Assembly (NCBI GenBank): GCA_046566145.1
Contig: JBKHXF010000003.1
Coordinates: 62,001-126,000 of the forward strand
Length of the DNA: 64,000 bases
From: JBKHXF01 sp046566145
Lineage (GTDB): Bacteria > Actinomycetota > Nitriliruptoria > Nitriliruptorales > Nitriliruptoraceae
Reading direction: 5' to 3'
The notes beneath the pieces are model-generated. The model searched no databases, was not told where the DNA came from, and saw only the letters and a program-made list of their open reading frames with translations. This document shows, piece after piece, positions 48,690-57,358 of the stretch (within the stretch, counting starts at the first letter, position 1; the number at the start of each line of letters is the position of its first letter). The position numbers and the translations under genes are program-made.

Positions 48690-49895
48690 GTGCCCACCGA
48701 CGACCCGACCGGCCTCGGGCCCTCGACCCGCAGCGTCCACCTCACCGAGGCCGTCGACCCTGCCACCCGGTCCGTCGTGCCACCCATCGCCGCGAACTCG
48801 GCGTTCGCGTACCCGGATGTCGACGCCTGGCGCGCCGCCGCGCTCGGCGAGGCCGAGGGCCACATCTACGCCCGCAACTCGAACCCGACGACCGACCGCT
48901 TCGAGGGGAAGGTCGCGGCCCTGGAGGGCGCGGAGGCCGGCACGTCGTTCACCACCGGGATGGCCGCGATCTCCACGACGCTGTTCGCGCTCACCACCGC
49001 GGGCAGCCGCGTCGTGAGCGTGAAGGACGCCTACGGGGGCACCTACCTGCACTTCACCGACCTGCTCCCCCGCCACGGCGTCGAGTGCGTCGTGGTGGAC
49101 ACCGACGACCAGGACGCGCTCGAGCGGGAGATCGCCGCCGGCTGCGACGTCGTGTACCTCGAGACGCCGACGAACCCGGCGCTGAAGGTCCTCGACCTGG
49201 CGCGCACGTCGGCCGCGGCGCACGCCGCCGGCGCGGTCGTCGTGGTCGACAACACGTTCGCGACACCGATCAACACCCGCCCGCTGGAGCACGGCGCGGA
49301 CCTGGTGCTGCACTCCGCGTCGAAGTACCTCTCGGGCCACGGCGACGTGCTCGGCGGCGTGGTCGTCGGCGGCGCCGACCTCGTCGGCCGCGTCTACCAC
49401 CATCGCGAGATCGCCGGCACCGGCATGGACCCGCAGGTCGCGGCCCTGATGCTGCGGAGCCTGAAGACGCTCGGCCTGCGCGTCGAGCGGCACAACGCGA
49501 ACGGCATGACGGTGGCGACGTGGCTCGCGACGCACCCGCGTGTCACCGCGGTCCACTACCCCGGCCTGCCGACGCACCCGCGCCACGACGTCGCGGCCCG
49601 ACAGATGGACGGCTTCGGCGGGATGCTCTCGTTCGAGGTCGAGGGCGGCTTCGACGCCGTCCGCACCCTGCTGCCCCGGCTGCGCCACGCCTACCTGGCG
49701 GCCAACCTCGGCCAGGTGGAGACCATCGTCGGCCCGCCGGCGACGACGAGCCACGTCGAGCTCACCGCCGAGGAGCGTGCCGAGGCCGGTATCCCGGAGG
49801 GGCTCGTCCGCTACTCGTGCGGCATCGAGGACGCGGACGACCTCGTCGCCGACCTCGCACAGGCCCTCGACGCGCTCGACGGCGGCGGGGCGTGA
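48690..49895 (+). CDS. Cys/Met metabolism PLP-dependent enzyme (cystathionine/methionine gamma-lyase-like)
   Basis: 401 residues, standard size. The PLP Lys is in LHSASKYLSGHGDVLGG near 212; the cofactor-stacking segment YARNSNPTTDRFEGKVAALEGAE near 70 and VVVVDNTFATPINTRPLEHGAD near 190 match the gamma-lyase/gamma-synthase family. Which thiol amino acid it uses (methionine, cystathionine, homocysteine) cannot be settled from motifs alone. GTG 48690 has AGGAG 5 bases upstream. It overlaps the M20 peptidase gene, so both may act in one amino-acid degradation or scavenging path. Confidence 0.88.
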   Translation: MPTDDPTGLGPSTRSVHLTEAVDPATRSVVPPIAANSAFAYPDVDAWRAAALGEAEGHIYARNSNPTTDRFEGKVAALEGAEAGTSFTTGMAAISTTLFALTTAGSRVVSVKDAYGGTYLHFTDLLPRHGVECVVVDTDDQDALEREIAAGCDVVYLETPTNPALKVLDLARTSAAAHAAGAVVVVDNTFATPINTRPLEHGADLVLHSASKYLSGHGDVLGGVVVGGADLVGRVYHHREIAGTGMDPQVAALMLRSLKTLGLRVERHNANGMTVATWLATHPRVTAVHYPGLPTHPRHDVAARQMDGFGGMLSFEVEGGFDAVRTLLPRLRHAYLAANLGQVETIVGPPATTSHVELTAEERAEAGIPEGLVRYSCGIEDADDLVADLAQALDALDGGGA

Positions 49896-51163
49896 GCGGC
49901 CCCGACCGGCTCACCGAGGTGGAGCGGCGGGTCCTCGACCACGTCGACCTCGACGCGCTGGTGGAGCTCACCTCCTCGCTCGTCGCGGTCCCGAGCGTGT
50001 CGGCCGAGGAGACGCCCGGGCAGCGGCTCGTGGCGGCTCGGCTCGAGGCCGTCGGGATGGAGGTCGAGACGTTCGACGTCGACGTCGACGTCCTCTCCCG
50101 CCACCCGCGCTACTCGGCCGAGTTCGAGCGGGACGTGATGCTCGGCGTCGTCGGCCGCGCCGGCGGTGGGCACGGACCGACGATGCTCGTGGACGGCCAC
50201 GTCGACGTGGTCCCGCCCGGCATCGACGGTGACTGGACGACCCCGGCGTTCGCCCCGACGGTGCGCGACGGCGCGCTGTACGGGCGGGGGGCCTGCGACA
50301 TGAAGGGTGGGCTGGCTGCCGCGGTCCACGCGGTCGAGGCGATCCGGGCCGCCGGCGTCGAGCTCGCCGGGACCGTCGCCATCGCGTCGGTCGCGGCCGA
50401 GGAGGACGGCGGGGCCGGGACGCTCGCGCTGCTCGAGCACGGCGTGACGGCCGACGCCTGCATCGTCCCGGAGCCGACCGGGCTCGCGGTCGTGCCGGCC
50501 GTCGCCGGAGCCCTGTCGTGGCGCATCACCCTGCGGGGCCGCTCGGCGCACGGGGCGCTGCGCGAGGAGGGCGTGTCCGCCATCGAGCGCTTCCCGGTCG
50601 TGCTCACCGCGCTGCAGGACCTCGAGCGGCGCCGCAACGCCCGCCACGCGGACCCGCTGTTCGGGTGGCTCGACACGCCGTTCGCGATCTGCGGGGGTCG
50701 GCTCGCCGCCGGTGACTGGCCCTCCTCCGAGGCGGACTGGCTCACGTGGGAGGGTCGCTACGGGGTGGCGCCGGGCGAGGACCTCGACGCCGCCCGCGCG
50801 GAGCTCGAGGACGCGGTGGCCGCGGCGGCCGCGACCGACCCGTGGCTCGCCGAGCACCCGCCCGAGGTCACCTGGTGGGGCGGGCAGTTCCTACCGGCCC
50901 GCACCGACCTCGCCGACCCGGTCGTGACCACGCTCACCGGGGCGGTCACCGCGACCGCCGGCGCGCCGGCGGTCGTGCGGGCCATGCCGTACGGCTGCGA
51001 CATGGGCCTCACCGTGGGCGTCGGCGGGATCCCCACCGTCGTGTACGGCCCCGGCGACATCCGGGCGGCCCACCGGCCCGACGAGCACGTCCCGCTCGCC
51101 GACCTCGAGGCCGCGGCCCGCGGGCTCGCCGTCGCGATCCTCCGCTTCTGCGGCACGGCCTGA
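49892..51163 (+). CDS. M20-family metallopeptidase/deacylase (ArgE/DapE-like)
   Basis: 423 residues. Metal ligands are recognisable: VDGHVDVVPPG near 100, YGRGACDMKGG near 132 (bridging Asp), the catalytic pair AAEEDGG near 168, PEPTG near 192 and the C-terminal His in AAHRPDEHV near 400. The lid domain (LRGRSAHGALREEGVSAIERF) is intact. These enzymes remove acyl groups from amino acids or cleave dipeptides. GTG overlaps the upstream lyase stop; a hairpin at 51158-51183 ends the operon. Confidence 0.88.
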   Translation: MSGPDRLTEVERRVLDHVDLDALVELTSSLVAVPSVSAEETPGQRLVAARLEAVGMEVETFDVDVDVLSRHPRYSAEFERDVMLGVVGRAGGGHGPTMLVDGHVDVVPPGIDGDWTTPAFAPTVRDGALYGRGACDMKGGLAAAVHAVEAIRAAGVELAGTVAIASVAAEEDGGAGTLALLEHGVTADACIVPEPTGLAVVPAVAGALSWRITLRGRSAHGALREEGVSAIERFPVVLTALQDLERRRNARHADPLFGWLDTPFAICGGRLAAGDWPSSEADWLTWEGRYGVAPGEDLDAARAELEDAVAAAAATDPWLAEHPPEVTWWGGQFLPARTDLADPVVTTLTGAVTATAGAPAVVRAMPYGCDMGLTVGVGGIPTVVYGPGDIRAAHRPDEHVPLADLEAAARGLAVAILRFCGTA

Positions 51164-51183
51164 CGCCGACGGTCGGGTCAGGC
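51158..51183. terminator. near-palindromic bidirectional terminator between convergent genes
   Basis: Outer arms GCCTGAC (51158-51164) and GTCAGGC (51177-51183) enclose an inner CCGAC/GTCGG pair, giving an almost continuous stem. It contains both stop codons of the convergent M20 and quinone reductase genes, so it could end both transcripts. Confidence 0.55.
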
Positions 51184-52134
51184 GCCCGGGTCGAGCACCA
51201 GCTTGCCGACGGTACGGCGGGCCCGCAGGTCCTCGTGGGCGCGCCGGGCCTCCGACAGCGGGTAGGTGTCGCCCACGACCGGACGGAGCTCGCCCGTCGC
51301 GACGAGGCCGAGCATCTCGGCCATCGGGCCGGCCAGCATCTCCGTCGGGCGCTGCATGCAGTGCACGAGCCAGAACCCCTGCACCCCGATCGAGCGACCC
51401 ATCAGCCAGCCCGGGTCGACCGGCGACGGCGCCCGGCGAGACGCCATCCCGAAGAACGCGAGCCGACCGAACGGCGCGAGCGCCTGCAGCGAACCGTCGG
51501 TGGTCGCACCGCCGGTCATGTCGAGCACGACGTCGACCTTGCCGCCGGCGGCGTCCCGGATCGCGGCGTTCATGTCCTCGGCCCGCGAGTCGATGGCCGC
51601 GTCGGCGCCGAGGTCGAGCACGAGCTCGCGCTTCTCCTCGCTCGAGGCCGACCCGATGACCGTGCCGGCACCGAGGAGCTTCGCGAGCTGCACGGCGAGC
51701 GTGCCGACCCCGCCGGCGGCGGCGTGCACGACCACGGACTCGCCGGCGCGGAGCTGCGCGGTCGTGCGCAGCAGGTGCCACGCGGTCAGCCCCTGCAGCA
51801 CCAGCGCGAGGGCCTGCCCGTCGGTGACCTCGTCCGGCACCTCGAACGCGAGCGGCTCCGCGGTGAGCGCCCGCTGCGCGTACCCGCCGTTGGCGAGCAG
51901 CGCGACGACGCGCCGGCCGTCGGCGAGCGTGCCGACCGCCTCGGCGCCTGGGACCAGGGGCAGGGTCTGCTGGGCGAGGTAGGAGTTCTCGGCCTGGTGG
52001 GTGTCGGCGTAGTTGACGCCGGCCGCGGTGACGTCGAGCAGGAGCTGCCCGTCGCCGGGGGTCGGGTCCGGCACGTCGTCGTGCAGCTCGAGGACCTCGG
52101 GGCCGCCGAAGCGGTCGATGCGGATGGCGCGCAC
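51178..52134 (-). CDS. quinone oxidoreductase-like medium-chain dehydrogenase (zeta-crystallin family)
   Basis: 318 residues. It lacks the zinc-ligand pattern of alcohol dehydrogenases and shows the NADPH motif HAAAGGVGTLAVQLAKLLGA near 145-165, plus GVNYADTHQAENSY near 38 and the C-terminal YPLSEARRAHEDLRARRTVGKLVL, all typical of NADPH:quinone reductases. The acceptor is unknown. The start is GTG 52134; it is a single-gene unit upstream of the shared terminator. Confidence 0.88.
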   Translation of the reverse strand: MRAIRIDRFGGPEVLELHDDVPDPTPGDGQLLLDVTAAGVNYADTHQAENSYLAQQTLPLVPGAEAVGTLADGRRVVALLANGGYAQRALTAEPLAFEVPDEVTDGQALALVLQGLTAWHLLRTTAQLRAGESVVVHAAAGGVGTLAVQLAKLLGAGTVIGSASSEEKRELVLDLGADAAIDSRAEDMNAAIRDAAGGKVDVVLDMTGGATTDGSLQALAPFGRLAFFGMASRRAPSPVDPGWLMGRSIGVQGFWLVHCMQRPTEMLAGPMAEMLGLVATGELRPVVGDTYPLSEARRAHEDLRARRTVGKLVLDPGA

Positions 52135-52183
52135 GGTGCGATCTCCGGTCGGCGGTCACGGTGACCGCGGGGGTGGTGGTCGG

Positions 52184-53251
52184 TCAGTCGTCGTGCTCGT
52201 CGAGGGTCCCCTGGAAGCGGGCGACCTCGAGCGCGATGAGCTGGGCGGGGACGATGGTCACCATCGGCGAGAGCCACTCGCGCACGCCGGCGGGGAGCCG
52301 CACGGCACGGTCGGCCTCGTCGAGGACCTCGTCGACGTCCGACAGGGCCAGCAGCGGCGTGCCGGAGGCCCGCAGCGTCGGGATGAGCCCCATCGCGTCG
52401 GACAGCACGCGGCCCGACGGCGCGATGAGCAGCACCGGCGTCTCACCGGTCGACGGCACGGGCCCGCGGATGACGTCGGCGGCCGAGTAGGCGATGGGAG
52501 CCGTCCGGGTCAGCGCGGTGAGCTTGAGCGCCAGCTCCTTGGCCGTGCCGTAGTTGAACCCGCGCCCGACCACGGTCGCGCGCAGCGCGTCGGCGAGGAC
52601 GGCCGCGACGGACTTGCAGGCCGCCGCGGAGGAGTCGAGCAGGCGGGAGAGCACGTCCGGCAGCCCCCGCAGCTCGTCGCGCAGGGCCGTGTCGCCCGCC
52701 ATCGCCGCGGAGAGCAACGCGAAGGCGGCGAGCGTCGAGGTGTAGGTCTTCGACGCGGTCGGTCCCTGCTCCGGCCCGGCGTGGAGCGGCAGCACGTGGT
52801 CGGCCGCCTCGGCCAGCGGGGACGTCGGGTCGTTGGTGATGGCGACGGTGGGGCGGCGCTGGCGCACGCCCTCCTCCACGACCGCGAGCACGTCGTGGGA
52901 GCGCCCTCCGGCCGACACCGCGACGACCAGCGCGCCGTCGAGCATCGGCGGCGTCCCGTAGCGCGTGAACAGCGACGGCGTGGCCTGCGCGACCGGCAGG
53001 CGGTGCTCCGCACCGAACAGGTAGTGCCCGTAGCGGGTCGCGTTGTCCGACGACCCCCGACCGGCCACCAGCACGGAGCGGACGTCGAGCCGCTCCAGCC
53101 GGTCGGCGATGCGGACGGCCGTGTCCGCCTCGGCGTCGAGGAACCTCGCCAACGCCTCCGGCTGCTCGTGCACGTCCGCCTCGAACCCGGCGCCCGCCGG
53201 CAGGGCGGGTCCGCTGCCGGTCCCCGGTCCCACCAGGGTCCGCTCGCCCAC
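52184..53251 (-). CDS. double-SIS-domain sugar-phosphate isomerase-like protein (GlmS/AgaS-type isomerase half)
   Basis: 355 residues. It begins with the EQPEALARFL segment that precedes the isomerase half of GlmS, then two SIS domains: VLVAGRGSSDNATRYGHYLF near 60, VVAVSAGGRSHDVLAVVEEG near 110, VVGRGFNYGTAKELALKLTAL near 230 and VLLIAPSGR near 280. There is no glutaminase domain. Members isomerise or deaminate amino-sugar phosphates. GTG 53251 has GGGAG 6 bases upstream. It shares a symmetric -10 element with the divergent deacetylase gene, which may mean joint amino-sugar or acetyl metabolism (inference). Confidence 0.85.
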   Translation of the reverse strand: MGERTLVGPGTGSGPALPAGAGFEADVHEQPEALARFLDAEADTAVRIADRLERLDVRSVLVAGRGSSDNATRYGHYLFGAEHRLPVAQATPSLFTRYGTPPMLDGALVVAVSAGGRSHDVLAVVEEGVRQRRPTVAITNDPTSPLAEAADHVLPLHAGPEQGPTASKTYTSTLAAFALLSAAMAGDTALRDELRGLPDVLSRLLDSSAAACKSVAAVLADALRATVVGRGFNYGTAKELALKLTALTRTAPIAYSAADVIRGPVPSTGETPVLLIAPSGRVLSDAMGLIPTLRASGTPLLALSDVDEVLDEADRAVRLPAGVREWLSPMVTIVPAQLIALEVARFQGTLDEHDD

Positions 53252-53305
53252 GTGACGCTCCCGTGTCGGTGTGGGGGCCGACGGAGGATGTCGGCCCGTC
53301 CCGGC

Positions 53306-53315
53306 ACGGTAGCGT
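53306..53315. promoter_or_regulatory. symmetric -10 element ACGGTAGCGT, probable bidirectional promoter
   Basis: TACCGT (53311-53306) reads toward the SIS gene and TAGCGT (53310-53315) toward the deacetylase gene, sharing the TA. TAGCGT is 7 bases before ATG 53323, so that transcript would be leaderless. Confidence 0.5.
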
Positions 53316-53322
53316 CCGCCCG

Positions 53323-54357
53323 ATGGACGTCGTCACCTCCCCCGCCCACGCCCAGCACGACCCGGCCCACGAGCTCTCGCTCGGCCGGGTCGTCGCTCCC
53401 CGCTGGGAGCGACCGGCCCGCATCGACGTGCTCGAGGCCGCGCTCGGCGATGCCGGCCACACGCTGGCCCCAGCGGTCGCGCAGGACGACGAGGCGCTCC
53501 TCGCGGTCCACGACCCGGACCTCGTCGCGTGGCTGCGGGACGGGCACGCCCGCTGGATCGCCGCCGGCGGGCCCGAGGTCTGCATCCCCGACACCTTCCC
53601 CCACCGCGCGTGGGGGACCCGGCGACCGACCTCCCCGGTCGGCGAGGCGGGCTGGTGGGTGATGGACACCGCGACGCCCGTCGTGGCCGGGTCGTGGGCG
53701 GCGGCCCGCGCGGCGGTGGACGTGGCCCTGACCGCGCTCGACCTCGCCACCGCGTCCGACGGGGCCGGCGTCGCGTACGGGCTCACCCGGCCCCCGGGGC
53801 ACCACGCCGGCCGCGGCTACCTCGGTGGGTTCTGCCTCGTGAACCACGCCGCCGTCGCGGCCCACGCCGCCCGCGCCGGCGGCCGCGTCGCCATCCTCGA
53901 CGTCGACCACCACCACGGCAACGGCACCCAGGAGCTGTTCTGGGGATCCGAGGACGTCCTGTACGTGTCGCTCCACGCCGACCCGGCCCGGTCGTTCCCG
54001 TGGTTCTCCGGCTTCGACGACGAGGTCGGCGAGGGACCGGGTCGCGGCACGACCCGGAACCTGCCGCTGACGCCCGGCATCCCCGACGACGCCTACCTCG
54101 ACGCGCTCACGATGGCGTGCGAGGCCGTCGACGACTTCGACCCGGCCACCGTCGTGGTGAGCCTCGGGTTCGACCCCGCCGCGACCGACCCGGTGGGCGG
54201 GCTCGGGCTGTCGCCGGCCGCGTGGGGGCCGATCGGCAGGATCCTCGGCGCGCTCGACCGGCCGACGGTGCTGCTGCAGGAGGGCGGGTACGACCTCGGG
54301 GCGATCGGGCAGGCGGCGGTCGACGTCGTGGCCGGCATCGAGGCGGCCCGCGCCTGA
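53323..54357 (+). CDS. histone deacetylase-fold hydrolase (HDAC/acetylpolyamine amidohydrolase family)
   Basis: 344 residues. Family landmarks: RPPGHHAGRG near 148 (catalytic His pair), the zinc-binding DVDHHHGNGTQELF near 190, VSLHADPARSFPW near 218 and SLGFDPAATDPVGG near 285 (second zinc Asp), ending QEGGYDLG. Bacterial members remove acetyl from polyamines, acetoin-pathway or other acyl-amine substrates. The ATG seems leaderless. It is paired head-to-head with the SIS gene. Confidence 0.9.
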   Translation: MDVVTSPAHAQHDPAHELSLGRVVAPRWERPARIDVLEAALGDAGHTLAPAVAQDDEALLAVHDPDLVAWLRDGHARWIAAGGPEVCIPDTFPHRAWGTRRPTSPVGEAGWWVMDTATPVVAGSWAAARAAVDVALTALDLATASDGAGVAYGLTRPPGHHAGRGYLGGFCLVNHAAVAAHAARAGGRVAILDVDHHHGNGTQELFWGSEDVLYVSLHADPARSFPWFSGFDDEVGEGPGRGTTRNLPLTPGIPDDAYLDALTMACEAVDDFDPATVVVSLGFDPAATDPVGGLGLSPAAWGPIGRILGALDRPTVLLQEGGYDLGAIGQAAVDVVAGIEAARA

Positions 54358-54359
54358 CC

Positions 54360-54375
54360 TCGGCCGTCAGGCCGA
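54360..54375. terminator. short stem-loop between convergent genes
   Basis: TCGGCC (54360-54365) and GGCCGA (54370-54375) enclose four bases; the hairpin spans the stop codon of the convergent propeller gene and follows the deacetylase stop. Confidence 0.4.
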
Positions 54376-55767
54376 CCGGACGAGGACCGCCACCGCCGGT
54401 GAGGTGTGCGTCGAGTCGTTGAACGACACCGCGATGGTCCCGTCGGGCAGGATCGCGAGCGTCGAGAAGTCGAACCGTGCCCCGGACGCGCCGACGCCGA
54501 CGCCGTCGCGGAGGTCGCCGAGCCCGACCTCGTGGATGCGCTCGAGCACCGGGTGGTCCTCCCCGCGCGTCGGGTCGGGGTAGCGGTAGACGAACACGAG
54601 GTCCTGCGACGCCCCGCCCACGGTGTCCTGCGCGTGGGTCGTCACGGCGATGACACCGGCGGCGGCGTGCGCCTTCAGGTCGCGACCGCCGGAGGAGCGG
54701 ACCTCGTACCCGGCTGGCAGCGGGACCGACGACCGCGTCGCCGTGACGCCCCCGTCGGCCGAGAACACGAGGTCGACGGTGCCGGCGGGCGACCACTCGG
54801 TGGCGTGGAGGTTCCCCGCCGAGTCGGCGGCCTGCCACCGCACGCGGGCCGCGTCCTGCGGGACGTAGCACGACCACGTGACGTCACCCGACGCGATGTA
54901 GGTGCCGGTCGAGCAGCCCGCCGCGATCCCGGTGACGAGGTCGGACCCGGTCAGGATCGTGCCGATGCCCAGGGGGGCGAGGTTGGTGTTGGTGAGGCTC
55001 TGTCCGTGGTCGGCGTGGGGGTCGACCTCGAGCTCGACGCGCTCGGTGGTGGACCCACCGAGGAGCTGGTCGACGTCCCGCAGCGACGGGGTCGTGTAGG
55101 TCAGGCCGTCGGTCGAGACGAGGTACAGGTCCTTCGACGGGTAGCCGCCCCGAAGGACGACGGCGTACTCCGCCTCCGTGCCGCCGACCCGGACCGGCCC
55201 GGGCACCACCGCGACCCACTGGCGGTCGTAGAAGGGCGTGTGGAGGGGCTGCTCGGCCCACAGCCACTCGCGGGTGGACGCGTCGTACTTGAAGGCCTGG
55301 AGGTGGTCGCCCGAGTAGGGGTCCCAGCCGATGCCGACGACGTCGCCGTTGGGCGCGACGGCGATGGTCCCCTCGCCGCTCACGAGCGGCGTGGTCGGCT
55401 GCACCCGGCGCCACGTCCGGCCGTGGTCGGTGGACAGGTGGGGGTAGGTCCCGCCGAAGTCGTAGAGGGTCCCGTCGGGTGCGCTCGCGAGGTGGTTCTC
55501 GCAGCAGTTGCCCGTGCCGGCCACGACCCGCCAGGTGCTGGTGCCGACGGGTGCCCCCGTCGCGTCGAACGACGGGTACTCCGTCGCCACCCCGCGGGCG
55601 CTGGACGCCACCACCCGCGCCGGCAGCCCGACGGGGGCCACCCCGACCGACGTCGCCGCGAGCCCCAGCAGGGCGCTCCCCGCCGCGACGAGCAGCGCCA
55701 GTCGCCCGGCCCGGCCCCGCCTCGCGGTACCGGTGCGGCGTCCCGCTCCACGCACGTCCTGCTGCAT
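54367..55767 (-). CDS. secreted BNR/sialidase-like beta-propeller protein
   Basis: 466 residues. A basic start and a hydrophobic segment (residues about 22-48) form a signal peptide or anchor. The exported part has Asp-box turns typical of sialidase-type propellers: STDHGRTWRR near 113, related STDGLTYTTPS near 220 and SADGGVTATRSS near 340. A Cys-Cys pair (GNCCENH) and two other Cys suggest disulfides. Catalytic Arg triad and Tyr/Glu of true sialidases cannot be confirmed, so it may be a binding or structural propeller. Confidence 0.7.
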   Translation of the reverse strand: MQQDVRGAGRRTGTARRGRAGRLALLVAAGSALLGLAATSVGVAPVGLPARVVASSARGVATEYPSFDATGAPVGTSTWRVVAGTGNCCENHLASAPDGTLYDFGGTYPHLSTDHGRTWRRVQPTTPLVSGEGTIAVAPNGDVVGIGWDPYSGDHLQAFKYDASTREWLWAEQPLHTPFYDRQWVAVVPGPVRVGGTEAEYAVVLRGGYPSKDLYLVSTDGLTYTTPSLRDVDQLLGGSTTERVELEVDPHADHGQSLTNTNLAPLGIGTILTGSDLVTGIAAGCSTGTYIASGDVTWSCYVPQDAARVRWQAADSAGNLHATEWSPAGTVDLVFSADGGVTATRSSVPLPAGYEVRSSGGRDLKAHAAAGVIAVTTHAQDTVGGASQDLVFVYRYPDPTRGEDHPVLERIHEVGLGDLRDGVGVGASGARFDFSTLAILPDGTIAVSFNDSTHTSPAVAVLVRSA

Positions 55768-55858
55768 CGCCCTCGCCTCGCTCCGGCCCCCCGCACGTGG
55801 ACCCCGGAGTCTCTCGACGGACTCCTTCGCCGGGCGCGCCGCCGGTTCCTGCCGTGGG

Positions 55859-56467
55859 CTACAGCAGCAGCGACCAGACCGACAGCGCCGCGCGGAACAG
55901 CCGCGTCAGGGCCCCCGGCACGAGCAGGACCACGGCGAACACCAGCGGCATCGACCAGCGGCGCAGCCGGTGCCAGGCCGGCAGGGCCCGCACCGGCAGG
56001 AGCCGCTCGACCACGGCGCTGCCGTCGAGCGGGGGCAGCGGGACCAGGTTGAACGCGGCGAGCACGACGTTGACGACCCCGACGGCGACGAGCACCTCGC
56101 GCAGCGTCGTGCCCTCGGCGGCGCCCGTGGCCCGCAGGGCCAGCGCGGCGAGCACCGCCAGCACCACGTTCGTCGCCGGCCCGGCGAGGCTCGTCAGCAG
56201 CCCGTGGTCGCGGGGGCGGCGCATCTGCGACGGGCGCACCGGCACCGGCTTCGCGTAGCCGAAGACGGCGCCGCCGCCGGCGATGGCGAGCAGCGCCGGC
56301 AGCGCGATGGTCCCGATCGGGTCGACGTGCGGGACCGGGTTGAGGGTGAGCCGGCCGGCGCGCTTCGCGGTGTCGTCACCGAACAGGTGGGCGACCGCCC
56401 CGTGGCTGACCTCGTGCAGGATGACCGAGGGCACGAGGACCAGGACGAAGAGCACGGCGGTGTCCAC
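55859..56467 (-). CDS. M50-family (site-2-protease-like) membrane metalloprotease
   Basis: 202 residues with about five helices. The zinc motif HEVSH lies near residue 20 and the third ligand in NLVPLPPLDGS near 145 (NPxPxLDG form), both complete. There is no PDZ or CBS domain, so it belongs to the small M50 class also called rhomboid-like zinc proteases. GTG 56467 follows AGGA by 5 bases; a -10-like TAGCCT is at 56520-56515. Substrate unknown. Confidence 0.85.
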   Translation of the reverse strand: MDTAVLFVLVLVPSVILHEVSHGAVAHLFGDDTAKRAGRLTLNPVPHVDPIGTIALPALLAIAGGGAVFGYAKPVPVRPSQMRRPRDHGLLTSLAGPATNVVLAVLAALALRATGAAEGTTLREVLVAVGVVNVVLAAFNLVPLPPLDGSAVVERLLPVRALPAWHRLRRWSMPLVFAVVLLVPGALTRLFRAALSVWSLLL

Positions 56468-56641
56468 GTGCGTCCTGACGGCGGGGCGGGCGAACGGCGG
56501 GGGACGGCGGCGCGAGGCTACGACACCCGGACGGTCGGCACGCAGACGGAACCTCGGCGCAACACCGGGGAAACAGCCGTGCGGCAACCTCCGCCCGGGT
56601 CGAGCCGGACGTCGGGCGCCGGCGGCCGTGAGGAGCCACGG

Positions 56642-57331
56642 GTGACGTTCACGCTGCGGATCGCGGTCACGGACCGCCCCGGCTCGCTCGCCCGCATCTC
56701 CACGGCCCTCGCCAGGGTCGGCGCGAACATCGTGACGCTCGAGGTCCTCGAGCGCTCCGTCGAGACCGCCGTGGACCAGCTCGTCATCGAGGCCCCGCGC
56801 GCCACCGGCGAGGTGCTGCGCCGGGTGCTCGAGCAGATCCCGGGCACGGTCGTCGAGTCGCTGCGCCCGACCCGCGGGCACGCCGGGCTGCCCCCGCTGG
56901 GTCTGGCCGCACGCCTCGCCCGCACGACGCCCGACGAGCTGCTGACGGTCCTGGTCGACGGGCTCACGGTCTCCTTCGACGCGACGTGGTCCGCCGTGGT
57001 CGCCAGCCGCGAGCCCCAGCCGGAGGTGCGGGCCTCCTCCGCCGGCACGCCGTCGTTCCTCAACGTCGCGACGCCGTGGCTGCCGCTGCGTGACGTGCGG
57101 CGCATCCCGCCGGGGCCCTGGACGCCGTCCCGCTGGGGCCGGGCGGGTGAGCCGCTGGAGCTCGCGGCCGCGCCGCTCCGCGACGCCGACGAGGCCCTGC
57201 TGGTCGCCCGCCCCTACGGGCCGCGGTTCGCCGGGCGCGAGCTCGCCGACATCGGGATGCTGGCCGAGGTGACGGTCGGGCTGCTCGCCCGGGCGGACGC
57301 CACCGTCACGCCCGGAGCGTCGCGGGCCTGA
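56642..57331 (+). CDS. ACT-domain regulatory protein
   Basis: 229 residues. The first 75 form an ACT domain (FTLRIAVTDRPGSLARISTALARVGANIVTLEVLE), the ligand-binding fold that usually senses amino acids. The remainder is a roughly 150-residue domain I do not recognise, with a Trp/Pro-rich centre. It does not match a known catalytic partner of ACT domains. GTG 56642 has GAGGAG 7-8 bases upstream. A 12-bp sequence is tandemly duplicated across its stop codon (57315-57341). Confidence 0.75.
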   Translation: MTFTLRIAVTDRPGSLARISTALARVGANIVTLEVLERSVETAVDQLVIEAPRATGEVLRRVLEQIPGTVVESLRPTRGHAGLPPLGLAARLARTTPDELLTVLVDGLTVSFDATWSAVVASREPQPEVRASSAGTPSFLNVATPWLPLRDVRRIPPGPWTPSRWGRAGEPLELAAAPLRDADEALLVARPYGPRFAGRELADIGMLAEVTVGLLARADATVTPGASRA

Positions 57332-57341
57332 GCGTCGCGGG
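57315..57341 (+). repeat. tandem duplication GAGCGTCGCGGG across the ACT gene stop
   Basis: Two exact 12-mers (57315-57326, 57330-57341) with a 15-base period; the TGA stop falls at the junction. It looks like a recent small slippage event and changes only the protein's last residues. Confidence 0.5.
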
Positions 57342-57358
57342 GCCCGAGCATCAGGGGG

